The translations under genes and the position numbers were made by a program. Shown in pieces: positions 11,341 through 23,290 of a stretch of 64,000 nucleotides of DNA (within the stretch, counting starts at the first letter, position 1; every line of letters starts with the position of its first letter). Source of the stretch: Cololabis saira (lineage: Eukaryota; Chordata; Actinopteri; Beloniformes; Belonidae); contig NC_084592.1 of NCBI RefSeq assembly GCF_033807715.1, positions 25,202,001 to 25,266,000 of the forward strand. Reading direction: 5' to 3'. The notes beneath the pieces were generated by a model. It had not been told where the DNA came from and did not search any database. It was given only the letters and a program-made list of their open reading frames with translations.

Positions 11341-11810
11341 CAACCTGATCTCAGAAAAATCCGTGAAATGCCCACAACCTCTCACCACTATTTTCCGTGG
11401 CACCAACACGGAAATGGTATAATTCCGTGTGAGCACCACGGATATTGTACTATGCAAAGTCAATGGGCTCCGTTGTCGTGATATATAGCCTACACGGATT
11501 ATTACATTATTATTATGAATATATTATTCTTTATTATAATGGCTAAGTTATGAGTTTTTGACGCGCAAGTTACTGTTTGTTACTGTCAGTTTGTAAAAGC
11601 AAGTTTTTAACGCTGTTTTAACAGTGTTTTAATGGTGTTTTTATGATTTTTAACAGTATTTTGACGGCAAGTATTTAACTGTGTTTTCTAGTATTTAACG
11701 TAAATTCAAGTATTTAACCATGTTGTTTGCTGTCGCCATGACGACGGAGGTGGCGTAAGTGATGTGAAATTGTTATTTTTAGCAAAAACCACAAGCGTTT
11801 CCTACTTCTA
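11341..11810 (+). repeat. Left arm of the foldback element
   Basis: The arm begins CAACCTGATCTCAG. It contains the markers GGCACCAACACGGAAATGG and CACGGATATTGTACTATGC, an AT-rich part with repeated TTTAAC words, and ends near CGTTTCCTACTTCT. Every block reappears in reverse complement in the right arm in mirrored order. Confidence 0.9.
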
Positions 11811-12081
11811 ACCAATCATAAGTGGTGCATTAACCTAACCAGACCTTAGCCAGAGCGTCGTCCAGCCACAAAATATCCTTTTTAATTGCTTTTGAACCAG
11901 GAAGTGGAGACAGGCGATATTTAAATTTGTTGTTTTAACCAATCTGCCATTTCATCAACCACAGGGATTCCCTGGGAATCCCCGCTACATCATAGAGTGA
12001 TGAGCGGAGATTCTGATCACGTGACGAGTGCCCCGATCGCGGATGTGATGTCATTGATTACTGTTGCTATGGACGTTGAAG

Positions 12082-12548
12082 TAAGTAGGAAACGCTTGGG
12101 GTTTTTGCTAAAAATAATAATTTCACATCACTTACGCCACCTCTGTCATCATGGCGACAGTAAACAACATGGTTAAATACTCAAATTTACGTTAAATACT
12201 AGAAAACACGGTTAAATACTCGCCGTTAAAATACTGTTAAAAATCATAAAAACACCATTAAAACACTGTTAAAACAGCGTTAAAAACATGCTTTTACAAA
12301 CTGACAGTAACAAACAGTAACTTGTTATCAAAAACTCATAACTTAGCCACTATAATAAAGAATAATATATACATAATAATAATGTAATAATCCGTGTAGG
12401 CTATATATCACGACAACGGAGCCCATTGACTTCGCATAGTACAATATCCGTGGTGCTCACACGGAATTATACCATTTCCGTGTTGGTGCCACGGAAAATA
12501 GTGGTGAGAGGTTGTGGGCATTTCACGGATTTTTGTGAGATCAGGTTG
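12082..12548 (-). repeat. Right arm of the foldback element
   Basis: Reverse complement of the left arm, starting at AAGTAGGAAACG and ending GAGATCAGGTTG. Differences from the left arm are mostly single bases, for example CTCTGTCATCATGG opposite the left arm's CCATGACGACGGAG. Confidence 0.9.
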
Positions 12549-12556
12549 TTCTGGAG

Positions 12557-13118
12557 AGGTGCATGGTAACCTATGTGAAAGCTATAGTTTGGTTTTTAGT
12601 TAAGGATACAGAGTTGCGCCACAAGATGAGTGTTTACTTAACAAGGAAGCATACATCAAGATGATCCCGTTGCCCGGTAACATAATGCAAGTCACTGTGA
12701 CTCTAACCCACATATAGGGTATTCAAGAAAAGAGGTTTTTTTTAAAAAAAAAAAGGATGAGAAGAACCCATAACATGATGTTTTCTGAACTTATTCCCAC
12801 TAAACCTGAGCTTTCAGTTCATAACACCCTTCATGAATTAGTTCAATCATATCTGTGTTAGTTAATTCAGGATTGTGCCTATTCATGTCAAACAGACATG
12901 GCAATAACAATGGTGAAAAAAAAACAAAAAAAAACCCAACATTAAAGTAACAAGCCCTACTGGAGGCTCAGGAGAAATCATTTGAAAAGGCAACAAGCAG
13001 GCTACCGGCTGCTCTGCCAAGGAGCACTTGGCAAATCATTGCTGACCATCCCCTTCACTTCTGCAGAAGAACCATCTCTCAGCATCAATGGAGGATGGCT
13101 GATTAAGGATGGAGTTCT
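12557..13118. other. Stretch without recognisable feature
   Basis: A short unique-looking interval between two DNA elements, with an A/T run at 12736-12754 and an A-rich run near 12920. Nothing coding was seen. Confidence 0.45.
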
Positions 13119-13121
13119 TTA

Positions 13122-14135
13122 GGCCGCGTTCAGACTGCAGGCAAATCAGATATATATCTGATTCCTTCTCATATCCGATTTTCAGGGCTGACTGTCCACA
13201 CTGTTTTTAGCAAGTGTCCATATCGGATATGGCTCTGTTCAGACTGTGCCACATCAGTGACTGATCTGACGGGTTGCCGTAGCAACGACGTCGGAGCGGA
13301 GGTGTCACCCAGCGCGTGTATTGTGTGAAGTCATGTATTTCTTTTATATATATATAAAAAATCCCAAAATATCTGTAGCCTACCGTTTCTGATTGGGTCG
13401 GCACTGCGCATCATTTTTAGACATAAAAATGAACGCATAAAGCAAAAGTTGTGTGATCGGCGGAGGGACCCGGCGTCCCAGCAAAATGAGAAACAGAGAA
13501 AGGTGTTCAGAACAAAACCACCAGCAAACTAACAAACCAACCAACAAAGCTCAGAGTTAACAAAACGAACCAGCAATTAATAACTGGCAGCCCCGCTCCA
13601 TAACCTGTCCTCCTAGGAGGAGAGGGGCTGACGGGCTGCAGGTTCAGGCTCAGTCACAGCGCGACTGAAGGCTGATTTATGGTTCCGCGTTACACCGACG
13701 CAGAGCCTACGGCGTAGGGTACGCGGCGACCCGCACCTACGTGGAAATGCGGTCTCTTTTTCTGCTATTAAAACATGATTTGTAATGTGAATTTGCAACA
13801 CTCAAACTACAAATAATAGTTTTTGACGTGACATCAGAGATTGTACATGCTCTCTGTGAAAGGATGAGTAGCTCCACAACTGGAAATGGGCGGGTGGTTT
13901 GGAGCGTCTGGGACAGTCATATCCGATCTGAGTGTTTGGAGCTGTTCAGACTGACACGCATCTGCCCAAATGAGATATGGATCGGATATGAAACTACCTC
14001 CTGGAGGTGGTTTCGATCTGGTTTGCAAAAATCGGATATCATACGGTTTGGGACTGTTCAGACTACAAAAGAGTCATCCAGTTTCAATCTGGATGGGCTA
14101 AAAATCGGATATTTGCCTGCAGTCTGAACGCGGCC
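13122..14135. mobile_element. Non-autonomous Harbinger-type DNA transposon
   Basis: The terminal inverted repeats begin GGCCGCGTTCAGACTGCAGG and match perfectly for about 25 bp. TTA flanks both ends (13119-13121 and 14136-14138). A 3-bp TWA duplication is the established signature of the PIF/Harbinger superfamily. The 1,014-bp body encodes no transposase; the frames at 13828-14127 and 13834-14028 are spurious. Two short motifs recur inside: CGGATAT (13224, 13983, 14033, 14106; complement at 13171 and 13919) and GTTCAGACT (13128, 13237, 13944, 14056). A fragment of another Harbinger-like family is embedded at about 13669-13750. Confidence 0.88.
13669..13750 (+). repeat. Fragment of a second Harbinger-like family inside the first
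   Basis: The words GGCTGATTTATGGTTCCGCG and CGACGCAGAGCCTACGGCG begin a common fish miniature element. Related words recur at 18180-18225, and a complementary end lies at about 20606-20627. Only one end is visible here, so it is a truncated or captured piece. Confidence 0.55.
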
Positions 14136-14138
14136 TTA

Positions 14139-17118
14139 GATATATTCTTCAAGCTGGCAACCTCAGAGCAATGCAAACTTGCTGAGGTGAGATAACACAT
14201 CCGTCTGTGATTTTTATCATTCTCTCATGGTGCAAAGCACACAGATTTTTGTTGATCCTCAAAGAAGAATGCCATTTTGAAACACTGACCAATCACCAGC
14301 CTGAGTCTTAAAATACTCAACATTACCTGATTAAAACTTTCCACATTAGGTATGTTTCCAGGGGATATGTTTCTATGGTAATTAAGTACTTAACCTGCCA
14401 ATAAAACTAGCTTTCTAGAATACACTTCAGGTTCAGGGTTGACATAACCTGATCAAACCCAGGTTAAGTTCCGAGGGGACTTTCCATGGTGACTAATATA
14501 CTCTTTCTAATCTAAACTTTTTGGAACTGAGAATATAGGATTGGTACTCTGAGTTTACTTCAACCAGGTCAGAAACTTTGATGATTTTAAGCTTGACCAA
14601 CTCAAACTTCAAGATTACGCTTAAAGGAAAGTTTTAATAAAATAAATATATACTGAATGTGTAGGGAGTATGTCAAGCTGGTGTAAGAATAAAGAAGTAC
14701 ATTCTTTACATTACATTTTAATCAGTGTATGAATATATAATCTGGTGTGAGTCTAAGTGGTTTTTTATTGCGGTCATCAAGACTAAAAAAGAAAATAAGC
14801 TACAAATGTATTTTCCTGAATGAATGGTACCACTTAAGTGCAAATGGCAGCCTGTTGCGTTGCTGTGTCAAATTATGCCTTCATATTTTATTTTATTTTT
14901 TTAATTACAAGTTTTGCAACCTTTTCTGTGCTGGTTTGGATCCCTGAATGGTTTCCACTGGTAGTTCTGGCACTTTTTAACATTTGTTGTGATGAGAATC
15001 CTTGACAACAGAAAGCTGTTAGCATGTGGAAACAGGAAATTGAGTTTTCCACAGAACAACTAATGATGAGAAAAATGCAGATGCAGATGAGTTAAGGAGG
15101 AGAGGTCAAGCATGGAGCGCATGTGGGAGATGGAGAGTAACAAGGAAGAGGTTTTGACTATTTTTTTCCAGTCACTCATCACGGTTAGCGTGAGATCCCT
15201 GGGAAGTAGACTAGATGAGCTGGTAGCAGTGACAGCAGCGAGGGGAAGGGATGATGTTTTTGAGACGTGGTTGTGGGAGCATGTTCCAGTCTCAAGCGTC
15301 TCTAGATGGATTTCAGACAATACAAATGAACAAATTACCTCAGACAGACCATTAAAAGAGGAGCAGGAGTGCTAAAAGTCTTGTTACAACAAATAGAGTA
15401 ATCCTAGACATGCCACTATCAAGGAGCACATCTGGATCCCAAATGTGGAACTGTTAGATGGAAGTTTCCAGAAAGTTCACCTGTGACACCTGCCAATGCT
15501 GCATGTGATGTCATTACTACACTTGTTGCTTGGCAACAAACACAACACTCCAATGCATACATGATGATCTCATGAAGATCTCTGAAGAGTTGAACCACAC
15601 TATTCAACAGTTTCTGACCTAATGTTTATTTTAAATACAAATCAATTACATTTTTTGGCCTTATTGTACATTTTCCAAAGTAATTTTACACTGCAAAAAT
15701 ATGATTTCCCTTTAAGGTTCACAAAGTATGAATAAAATCATTTCAGAAACCATTCTGGAAATGAGAAATAATTGCGTGGACAATGGGTTCTATTTGAATT
15801 ATCTGTATTGAGACATTTCTGATAGATACAGTAGATTCAGATCTATCTCATTAATGCGTACATGTTGCAAATATAAATTAAGTGCGCTGTATTTGTATTT
15901 AAAAGAATATATAATATGAAATCGTAGATTAAGTTGTTTAACCATTAGTCCAGTTTAAATTGCTGCGCTGTGGTTCTGCTGCAGCTTGATCTCAGGTCCC
16001 ACTTGGAGCATTTCAGAGACACTTCCAAGTGCTAACTGTTTGTGTCCAAAGGTCACGTAAGCATTGCGTGGTAATGTGCTAATTTAAAAACACATTTCTT
16101 ATCCTTTCTGGTTTTACTCTTATAGAGAAGATAGGTGGCATTGCATACAAAGGTACTTCTGAACTTCAACATTGATTACCCATGGCCTCTATTAGGTTAA
16201 CGTAATGTCAGTGTACAAATCTGAGTCTTATTGTTTAAAATTGAATATTGACCAAATTCTCTGGGCCAATTTTGATCCTGACTTCCTGCCAGGCAAACAT
16301 CTGCTGTATGTAAAATGATATGGTTCAGCTGCTGCTGAACACCAAAATAGACTTGGCGCGTATCTTTAGCGAAACAGAGCAGAGGGTTGCTTTTAGGACA
16401 CCTCTGCGCTCATGGTAGCACGACTCTCGTTAAGTAGAATGACCACGAGTAAAAAATGGCTGGCACAGTGCAGTCCATGGTTAAGAAACTCACTGTCTCA
16501 TAAGCTCCTAGAGACTTTCAAGATACAAAACCTCATGAACCAGTAAATTGTAAACAGTACCCATATGTTTAAACATGTGGCACGGGGATTTGAAAGAGTA
16601 TAATGCAATTATTTGATACAAAAGAGAAATTCAGCCGTTCAATTCGTTCAATTCAGCCATCTTTTCCAACGAGGCGGCTTTTTGCAATGATGAGACCAAA
16701 CACTGGTTGCAGTACTGGAGGGAGACCGAACGACTGATTACAGCACCCTGGAAGTAGGTAGTCGAGGGATATCTGTCTCCTTTATACAGTATGATGCGAA
16801 AAATGAAAAGCATATGAGAATTTTTAATTTTGACTAAAGGCATACCAAAGAGGTAAATTTGTTCTCAACGTTGAGCTCAATAATGGCACTAAGTGCCAAC
16901 TTTGACGGCTGTTCAAAAACAAAAGCCAACATTCCAGGTTTTAAAGAAGGAATCTGACATTTAGGAGAATGGATATATAAATCTGAAAGACCTATAATTG
17001 TATTGTGTTCATCATGTCTTCAGATTGATATCTTATGGTTTCTTTTTTTCAGACAAAGTTCCGACTTCTTACCTTCCGTCTGACAGTTTCGGCGGTTCTC
17101 CCACCTTCCTCAGAGAGT
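14139..17118. other. Stretch without confirmed gene
   Basis: Mostly unique-looking DNA. An 87-codon plus frame (15112-15375) encodes a mixed-composition peptide with no domain I recognise. At 15522-15538, TTGTTGC and GCAACAA form a small perfect hairpin. A pyrimidine-rich acceptor-like site ends at 17052, followed by 66 bp of GC-richer sequence open in two frames, up to the transposon at 17119; whether it is an exon cannot be told. Confidence 0.35.
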
Positions 17119-17379
17119 CAGTACGTGCACATGCAGCGATTCAAGGTGGTTGGAGATCTGATCAGATAATGACATGCAGAAGATTGGATCAACTTGTCTG
17201 ATTACACATGCTGTTCTGAGATCAGACTGAATCAGATTGAATAAACCACTGTAACCAGAGCATGGCTGACTCCGTGACGCTAGGTGGCGCTGTACCCGAG
17301 GTAACCATGGTAACCATTTCAACAAAGAGCCACTTCCGGTTGACCTCCGCTTATCAACAAGGAAAGGAAAAAGTGCATT

Positions 17380-17560
17380 CTAAGGGCCAATCCCAATTCT
17401 CCTTCACTCGCCCTTCTTTTCTCCACTCGCACTTCTTTTCTTCCCTAACCCCTAAAAAAGAAGGGGGAGATTTTAGGGCACTTGAGATCTAGGGCACTTG
17501 GCCCAGGTGCCTGTCCCATTTCTCCTACTCCCCCTCGTTTTCATCCCTAACCTGATCAGG
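17380..17560 (+). repeat. Pyrimidine-rich end of a fish miniature transposon
   Basis: GGGCCAATCCCAATTCTCC followed by CT-rich words is a start typical of a common fish DNA element. A second related start, CCTGTCCCATTTCTCC, lies at about 17510. No matching opposite end was found, so the copy is incomplete or rearranged. Confidence 0.4.
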
Positions 17561-17984
17561 AAGCAGAGAGCCAAAAGCTGTTTTAATTTCAGCTGTAGCG
17601 CTGTTAATATGGCACTTTATTAAGTTTTAATATTTTTTCAGGTATAAAGGTAACCTTAAGATCCGCAACCGGGGCTCAGTTTATCCAAATAACGCCTGTT
17701 AAGAAATTTGACCCGATGTTTTCGGAGATGAGAAGAGCCGCCGCCCCCGGGGAGCAACCTCAGCTCACAGCCCGAGAAGAAACGTGTCCGCCGGGTCAAG
17801 CTGCTGCGTCAGCCCCGGGAGAGAAACTCTCTCTGGGACGCTGCTCTGTTGAGAATCACGCCGGCTGAAATAAATCATTTAGGAAGATGTTGGTTTAATA
17901 GATGAAATCTAACAGTTGTAGCTACGCCTGTTAAGAAATTTGCTCCGAAATTTAGAGGTTTATGTCTGCCGGTTCCGGAGTTTA

Positions 17985-18176
17985 TGCCGCGTTCCATTTA
18001 CCTCGGAAATCGGAAGTGGGAACTGGGAATGGCAGCCATCTTGGAATGGTAACTCGGGGGTGGTGAAGACTCTCCCACTTTCCCAGTGGGAAACCCCACT
18101 TTGAGGGGCGTTCCAGTTGAAAATTCCGACTGGGGACTGGGAAATCCCCACTTCCGAGGATAAATGGAACGCGGCA
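17985..18176. mobile_element. Harbinger-type miniature element (192 bp), nested
   Basis: It begins TGCCGCGTTCCATTTACCTC and ends with the complement, GATAAATGGAACGCGGCA. TTA duplicates flank it (17982-17984 and 18177-18179). It is intact in structure and sits inside the larger element at 17119-19015, so it inserted later. Confidence 0.88.
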
Positions 18177-18179
18177 TTA

Positions 18180-18235
18180 GGTCCGCGTTAAATAGACGCA
18201 GCCTACGGCGTATGGTACGGCGTATTTTGTTTTTT
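18180..18235 (+). repeat. Harbinger-like scrap related to 13669-13750
   Basis: GGTCCGCGTTAAATAGACGC and GCCTACGGCGTATGGTACG resemble the words at 13682-13725. The remainder of that family is not visible. Confidence 0.45.
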
Positions 18236-18339
18236 TTTTATGCCACAGTTTGCAGATTGATTGTTGATGCGTGGGCTAACGTGTCTGCTGGGATTATTTT
18301 GCGAGCTTTTGCAAAAGCGTGCATTTCCGAGGCACCGCA

Positions 18340-18641
18340 CGGCACGGAACGTGACTCTGACAGCGAGGAATTCGGACTGGCACAGCTGATTTAGCGGAGC
18401 TCTTTAATGCAGAAACAGAGGATGAGACTTAATGGGTTTGATTAATGTAAAAACTGAAATAAAGTAGCCTACAATCAAACAAAGTTTTGCTCCCGCTGTA
18501 TTTTTAAATACGCACACTCCTGTGCTTGTGTGTGTGTGTTCTTGTGTGTGTGCCGTTTCGGTCGGTGCGCTGTGTGTGTTTTAAATACAAGACTGCGGCT
18601 ATGCCTTTTCACACGGCGCCCGTATGGTCGCGAAAATACAG
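18340..18641 (+). repeat. Fragment related to the TA-flanked element at 47162-48819
   Basis: AATTCGGACTGGCACAGCTG, GCGGAGCTCTTTAATGCAGA and AAGTTTTGCTCCCGCTGTAT recur at about 48520-48590. The end, with the complement of CTGTATTTTCGCGACCATA, matches that element's right terminal repeat. The part from 18350 can be read as an acidic transposase C-terminus (DSDSEEFG, then LFNAETEDE in another frame), as in pogo/Tigger-like enzymes. That reading is inference. Confidence 0.6.
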
Positions 18642-19065
18642 TATTTATATATGAAATGTCAGAATAGGAAATATTTTGACGACACCCCTGAAGCAGTCAC
18701 ACGACACCCCAGGGAGCTACTACTGAGCAGCGTTGCGTCGTCTCCTTTCACTTCCTGGTGAATCCCCTCCCCCGGGGGAAAACCCCACCCGGGGGAAATT
18801 CTCGAGCATGCGCAGACTGTAATATCCATGTCTCCGTACACATGGCATTAACAAGGCGGTTGCGACTGGCTTATCTAGGTGCTGCAAGCGGGTTGATGAA
18901 TCCAGTCTGATCAGATTACTTGACTGACTTAAGGTGTTCACATGCAGTTTAAAAGTCAGTACGATGTGTGCAAATGATCTCCAACCAGCTTGAATCGCTG
19001 CATGTGCACGTACTGAGTGTCAAAGACCTAGTAGAACCTTAAAGGTAGGGCAAGTAATTTCTGGA

Positions 19066-19640
19066 TGACATTCAATTCAATTCAATTTTATTTATATAGC
19101 ATCTATTACAACACAAGCTGTCTCTATGTGCTTTCCAGAGACCCAGAACATGACCCCCAAGCAATTATTACATAAACAATGGCAGGTAAAAATTCCCCTT
19201 GTGGGAGAAAAGCATTAAGCCAAACAGTGGCAAAGATGAACTTCCCTTTAGGAGGGAAGAAACCTTGAGCAGGACCTGGATCATACAGTAAAGGGGGACC
19301 TTCCTATCGAAGGCCAGATGGACAGAGCAGGAAAAGGGAGATAGGAAAGAAAGAATGCAGAACAGAGATAGGAGAGACACAGACACAATGTTGGTGTACT
19401 ACAAGGATGACTATATAAACAGATGTAGACAGCAGACACTGAGGTGGTCAGAGGAGAGGACTGCAGGGCAGCATGCAGCTCCTGAGGCTCTGGCCTATAA
19501 ACATGCACAGAAGAGAAAAGGCAGACGAGCACAACAAACTACAAAAACAATGGAGAACAATTATGGTGATGAGCTACTTCTAATTAATAACTGAGAATTG
19601 ATCTGAAGAAAGGAAAGAGAAGAAGAGGTTCTATTCATAT
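19066..19640. repeat. Interspersed fish repeat of unassigned class
   Basis: It begins ATTCAATTCAATTCAATTTT and TTATTTATATAGC, followed by phrases such as CCAGAGACCCAGAACATGAC and GGAGGGAAGAAACCTTGAGC, which I recognise as common fish interspersed repeat sequence. There are no terminal inverted repeats and no obvious target duplication. Frames of 70-80 codons across it show no domain. The right boundary is approximate. Confidence 0.6.
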
Positions 19641-19771
19641 TTAAAGAAAACATCAACAGAACATGAATTGGTTTTTTTTTTTGTAATATTTGAATTTGAA
19701 ATATTTTAGTTTTACAAAAAAACCTTCCACTCCACAATTGCTGCCACTATTACACTATTACACTATCAAAC

Positions 19772-20745
<974 letters not shown>

Positions 20746-20753
20746 TATCAAAC

Positions 20754-22240
20754 TATTTTGTTTTAACTTGTAGAAACCTTTAGACTAATAATGCTGTGTT
20801 TTCTACCAAAAAACAGTTCCAGTTGGACAAGATTGCTATGAATGCTTTTAGTCATCTCAAATGTTTAACCTGTCTTAAACTATGATAAAGTTGCTAGATA
20901 GAAGTTAAATATCATGAGACTGAGGAATATGATTCTTGATGCTTTCGCCAATTTGAATTTGTGTCCCCTCTTTCTCTAAAATGATGGAACAGCATACAAA
21001 GACATAACTCTGTTGCAAAACACTTCTCAGATTTCTTCATGTTTCCCAGGAGGAGTCCTTTGACATCACTCCTCAGATCCAGAAAGGCCATCACTAAATC
21101 ACCACAAACCCGTGGTACAGGCCATGCCTGTGGGATAGTGAAGCAAAGCAAAGCCCTGTTGACCCCTCAAATGCTCCACTGTCCCGTGAATCGGTAAATC
21201 AGTCTACCAATACTTTCCCAAGGCTGTTCTGACTCTGAGGGTCAGGGACACGGAGGATGTGACCTAACAGGTCACAGACGACAGAGAATGTAGTTCAGGA
21301 CCCGGAATCCCACTGAGGAGGGAAAAGGCAGGGGGTAAAACAAGTGATAGAAGTTTAATATATGGAAGAAAAAACAGGTTAAGGTTAAGTTTGGTCGGAG
21401 GAGTGACAATGTGAAAACAACATCTAACTGTGGCTTCCTGTGAAGAGAAGAGAAGAAAACAGAACCCTATAACAGAAAAGCTGATGTTTCGCTTTTTGCT
21501 TATTTTTCTTCCTCAACCACAGAATTAAAACAAAGCAAAAATATGTGTTATATAATATAGTGTTCAAACAAATTCTTCCATCATTTTTTGAGGCAATCTA
21601 TTTCAATTGAGTTCCACAATCGGACATTGTATTGCACAGAAATCATTCAAACTTTAAAATGACACTGCCTGATGAAAAGTTTTTTATTACACTTTCATGG
21701 ATCAGGCACAATCTTTGGGGTTATTCAAGTCAATCTCAGTAAACCTTTTATTTCCTCTGATTGAATCTACCTACCCTTTGAACGAAAATTGATTTTGAAA
21801 ATTCCTATCATCCTAAGGTACCACGGTCACAGACACATCAGTTCACCGAGACAAATGAAAAGGATTAACAGGTTCTCCAGTAACACCCAGCTACTCTACT
21901 ACAAGGAAAGGAATGAAGTCGAGTCACAATGGAAGTCAAAATTATTTAAAATAGTGGGTTTTTTTTTAGTTTTTTGACCTAAAATCATTCTACTACTCAC
22001 AATGAGCTTGTGAGTCAAAGGAAAAAATATGATTCAAGTTTGAACTTAAACCAGAATGGAAAACTGGCAAAATGCTGACTATGTAAATATAACACAGCAC
22101 TGTCACCAGGAATACATTATTACATTTTCTCTTCTGGAAACTTTGTATTTTTTTTATCATGCAAAGAAGTCCAGAAACTGTCAAAAAAAATTAAATAAAA
22201 TATTAAATAAAAAAGAATCATACAAAATGTCTCACTAAAC
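20754..22240. other. Stretch without recognisable gene
   Basis: Unique-looking sequence. TGACCT-AAC-AGGTCA at 21260-21274 is a perfect everted repeat of a nuclear-receptor half-site, possibly chance. No coding frame above 80 codons with a domain was seen. Confidence 0.45.
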
Positions 22241-22599
22241 AAATAAATCCAGAAATTAAAAAAAGGGATTGTGTTCATTTATACTTAGGTCTGGGAGGTA
22301 TGGAACAGGGGTTTATATGGACCTCTAACATAATTTGACAAACTACACGATCCCTCAAGAGTGGAAATATTTTAAGGGTTTTTCCCAGCCAGACTGATAA
22401 ATCATTTCTTGTGGAAACAAGGCTGGGAGGTTTAGGGCTACGGGTTTATCACTGGGATAAAGGTAATCGCCCAGGGATGGAAGATATTCTACCTGGGCTC
22501 TTTAAGGCTCTGGGTGTTGTTGGACTGTTTTGGCTGACAACCTCGTCCTACATGGAGTGTATTGCAGGAACAGTGTCAGGCTGGGTCAAAGCCCCCATT

Positions 22600-23290
22600 C
22601 TATAAACACAGAAACAGAATTCTTTACCTCGTGGGAAAGGCTATACCAGGGTCCTTGTGGTCTCCTGTGGGAGTTGCTACGGGAGCATTGGAGCCTTTGC
22701 CACAGGCATTTCAGCCCCTGTCCAACTGGTGAGCTCATTTTTGGGTGGATTTTGGACTCCTCCAGGAGTGTTCTTTGTCATAGGTTCAGTTTATAACCTT
22801 TATGTCATCCAGGTCATGGCAATCCTAGGAAACTTGAATGGAAAGCAACTAGACTTATTGTCTTGGTTCTTTAAGACTTCACCTCTTATGCAAAAGGCTT
22901 CTTCCACTTACAAGTTTGGACAGCATATAGACTTTATCTTTGATGTTTACAGGTGATCTGGTTCTGTTGGATTTATTGAGCCATCCACCTGGGACTGGGT
23001 TGGTTGCAGATAAATGTGAAGAAGCCAGGATGAAAATTAGCACCTCAGTCAAATAAAAATGGTGGATGCCCACTCTGGGTTGGGTATGAGTTTCTGCCTT
23101 AAGTGAAATATTCTAAGTATCTAAGAGCCTTGCTCAAGATCGAACATAGAATACAGCGGGAGATTGGCAGGTGAGGACACTGTATTAGTCTGTTTGGTGA
23201 AGAAAAGGCTCTGCCAATAAACAAAGCAGTCAGTTTGCCAGTTTATGTTTAAACCATAATTTCACAAATATACGCCTCACAGGAACTTAT
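22600..23290 (+). pseudogene. RTE-type LINE reverse transcriptase relic
   Basis: Fragments in changing frames follow the reverse transcriptase of fish RTE-like non-LTR retrotransposons. There is a block before the active site (22630-22820). FTGDLVLLD at about 22946-22972 stands where the family has F-A-D-D-V-V-L-L, so one catalytic aspartate position is altered. Then come an E-E-A-R-M-K-I-S-T-S-like segment (about 23020-23055), the MVDAHSGLGM stretch, and a downstream part ending near VKKRLCQ (about 23200-23220). The DNA between 22745 and 22810 also matches the remembered family wording GTTCTTTGTCA. Many stops make it non-functional. The sequence at 22260-22600 may belong to the same insertion but is not recognisable. 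Confidence 0.75.

Larger units (their letters stand above)
11341..12548. mobile_element. Foldback DNA element with about 470-bp inverted arms
   Basis: The element starts CAACCTGATCTC and ends GAGATCAGGTTG. Both sides carry a perfect 8-bp direct repeat TTCTGGAG (11333-11340 and 12549-12556), the mark of an insertion. The left arm, about 11341-11810, is nearly the reverse complement of the right arm, about 12082-12548, with scattered mismatches and small gaps. A unique spacer of about 270 bp lies between. No transposase is encoded. An 8-bp duplication fits hAT, P or some Mutator-like elements; the CAACC terminus does not decide between them. Transcripts through it could fold into long double-stranded RNA. 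Confidence 0.9.
17119..19015. mobile_element. Composite DNA element bounded by 40-bp inverted repeats
   Basis: The left end reads CAGTACGTGCACATGCAGCG and continues to TTGGAGATC. The right end (18976-19015) is its reverse complement with one visible mismatch in about 40 bases. The flanking bases are AGT on both sides, too short to assign a superfamily. The interior is a mosaic: miniature-element sequence near 17380, a complete Harbinger miniature element at 17985-18176, a Harbinger-like scrap at 18180, and a piece related to the 47-kb element at 18340-18641. Subterminal AGATCAGACTG-like words recur near both ends. No transposase was found. Confidence 0.75.

Noticed and set aside
14281..14600. 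Possible decayed miniature transposon (words such as GGGGACTTTCCATGGTGAC)
   Set aside because: No opposite end, inverted repeat or target duplication could be found.
15112..15375. 87-codon plus frame with mixed composition
   Set aside because: No family recognised, no splice signals or neighbouring coding blocks, and an overlapping minus frame of similar length.
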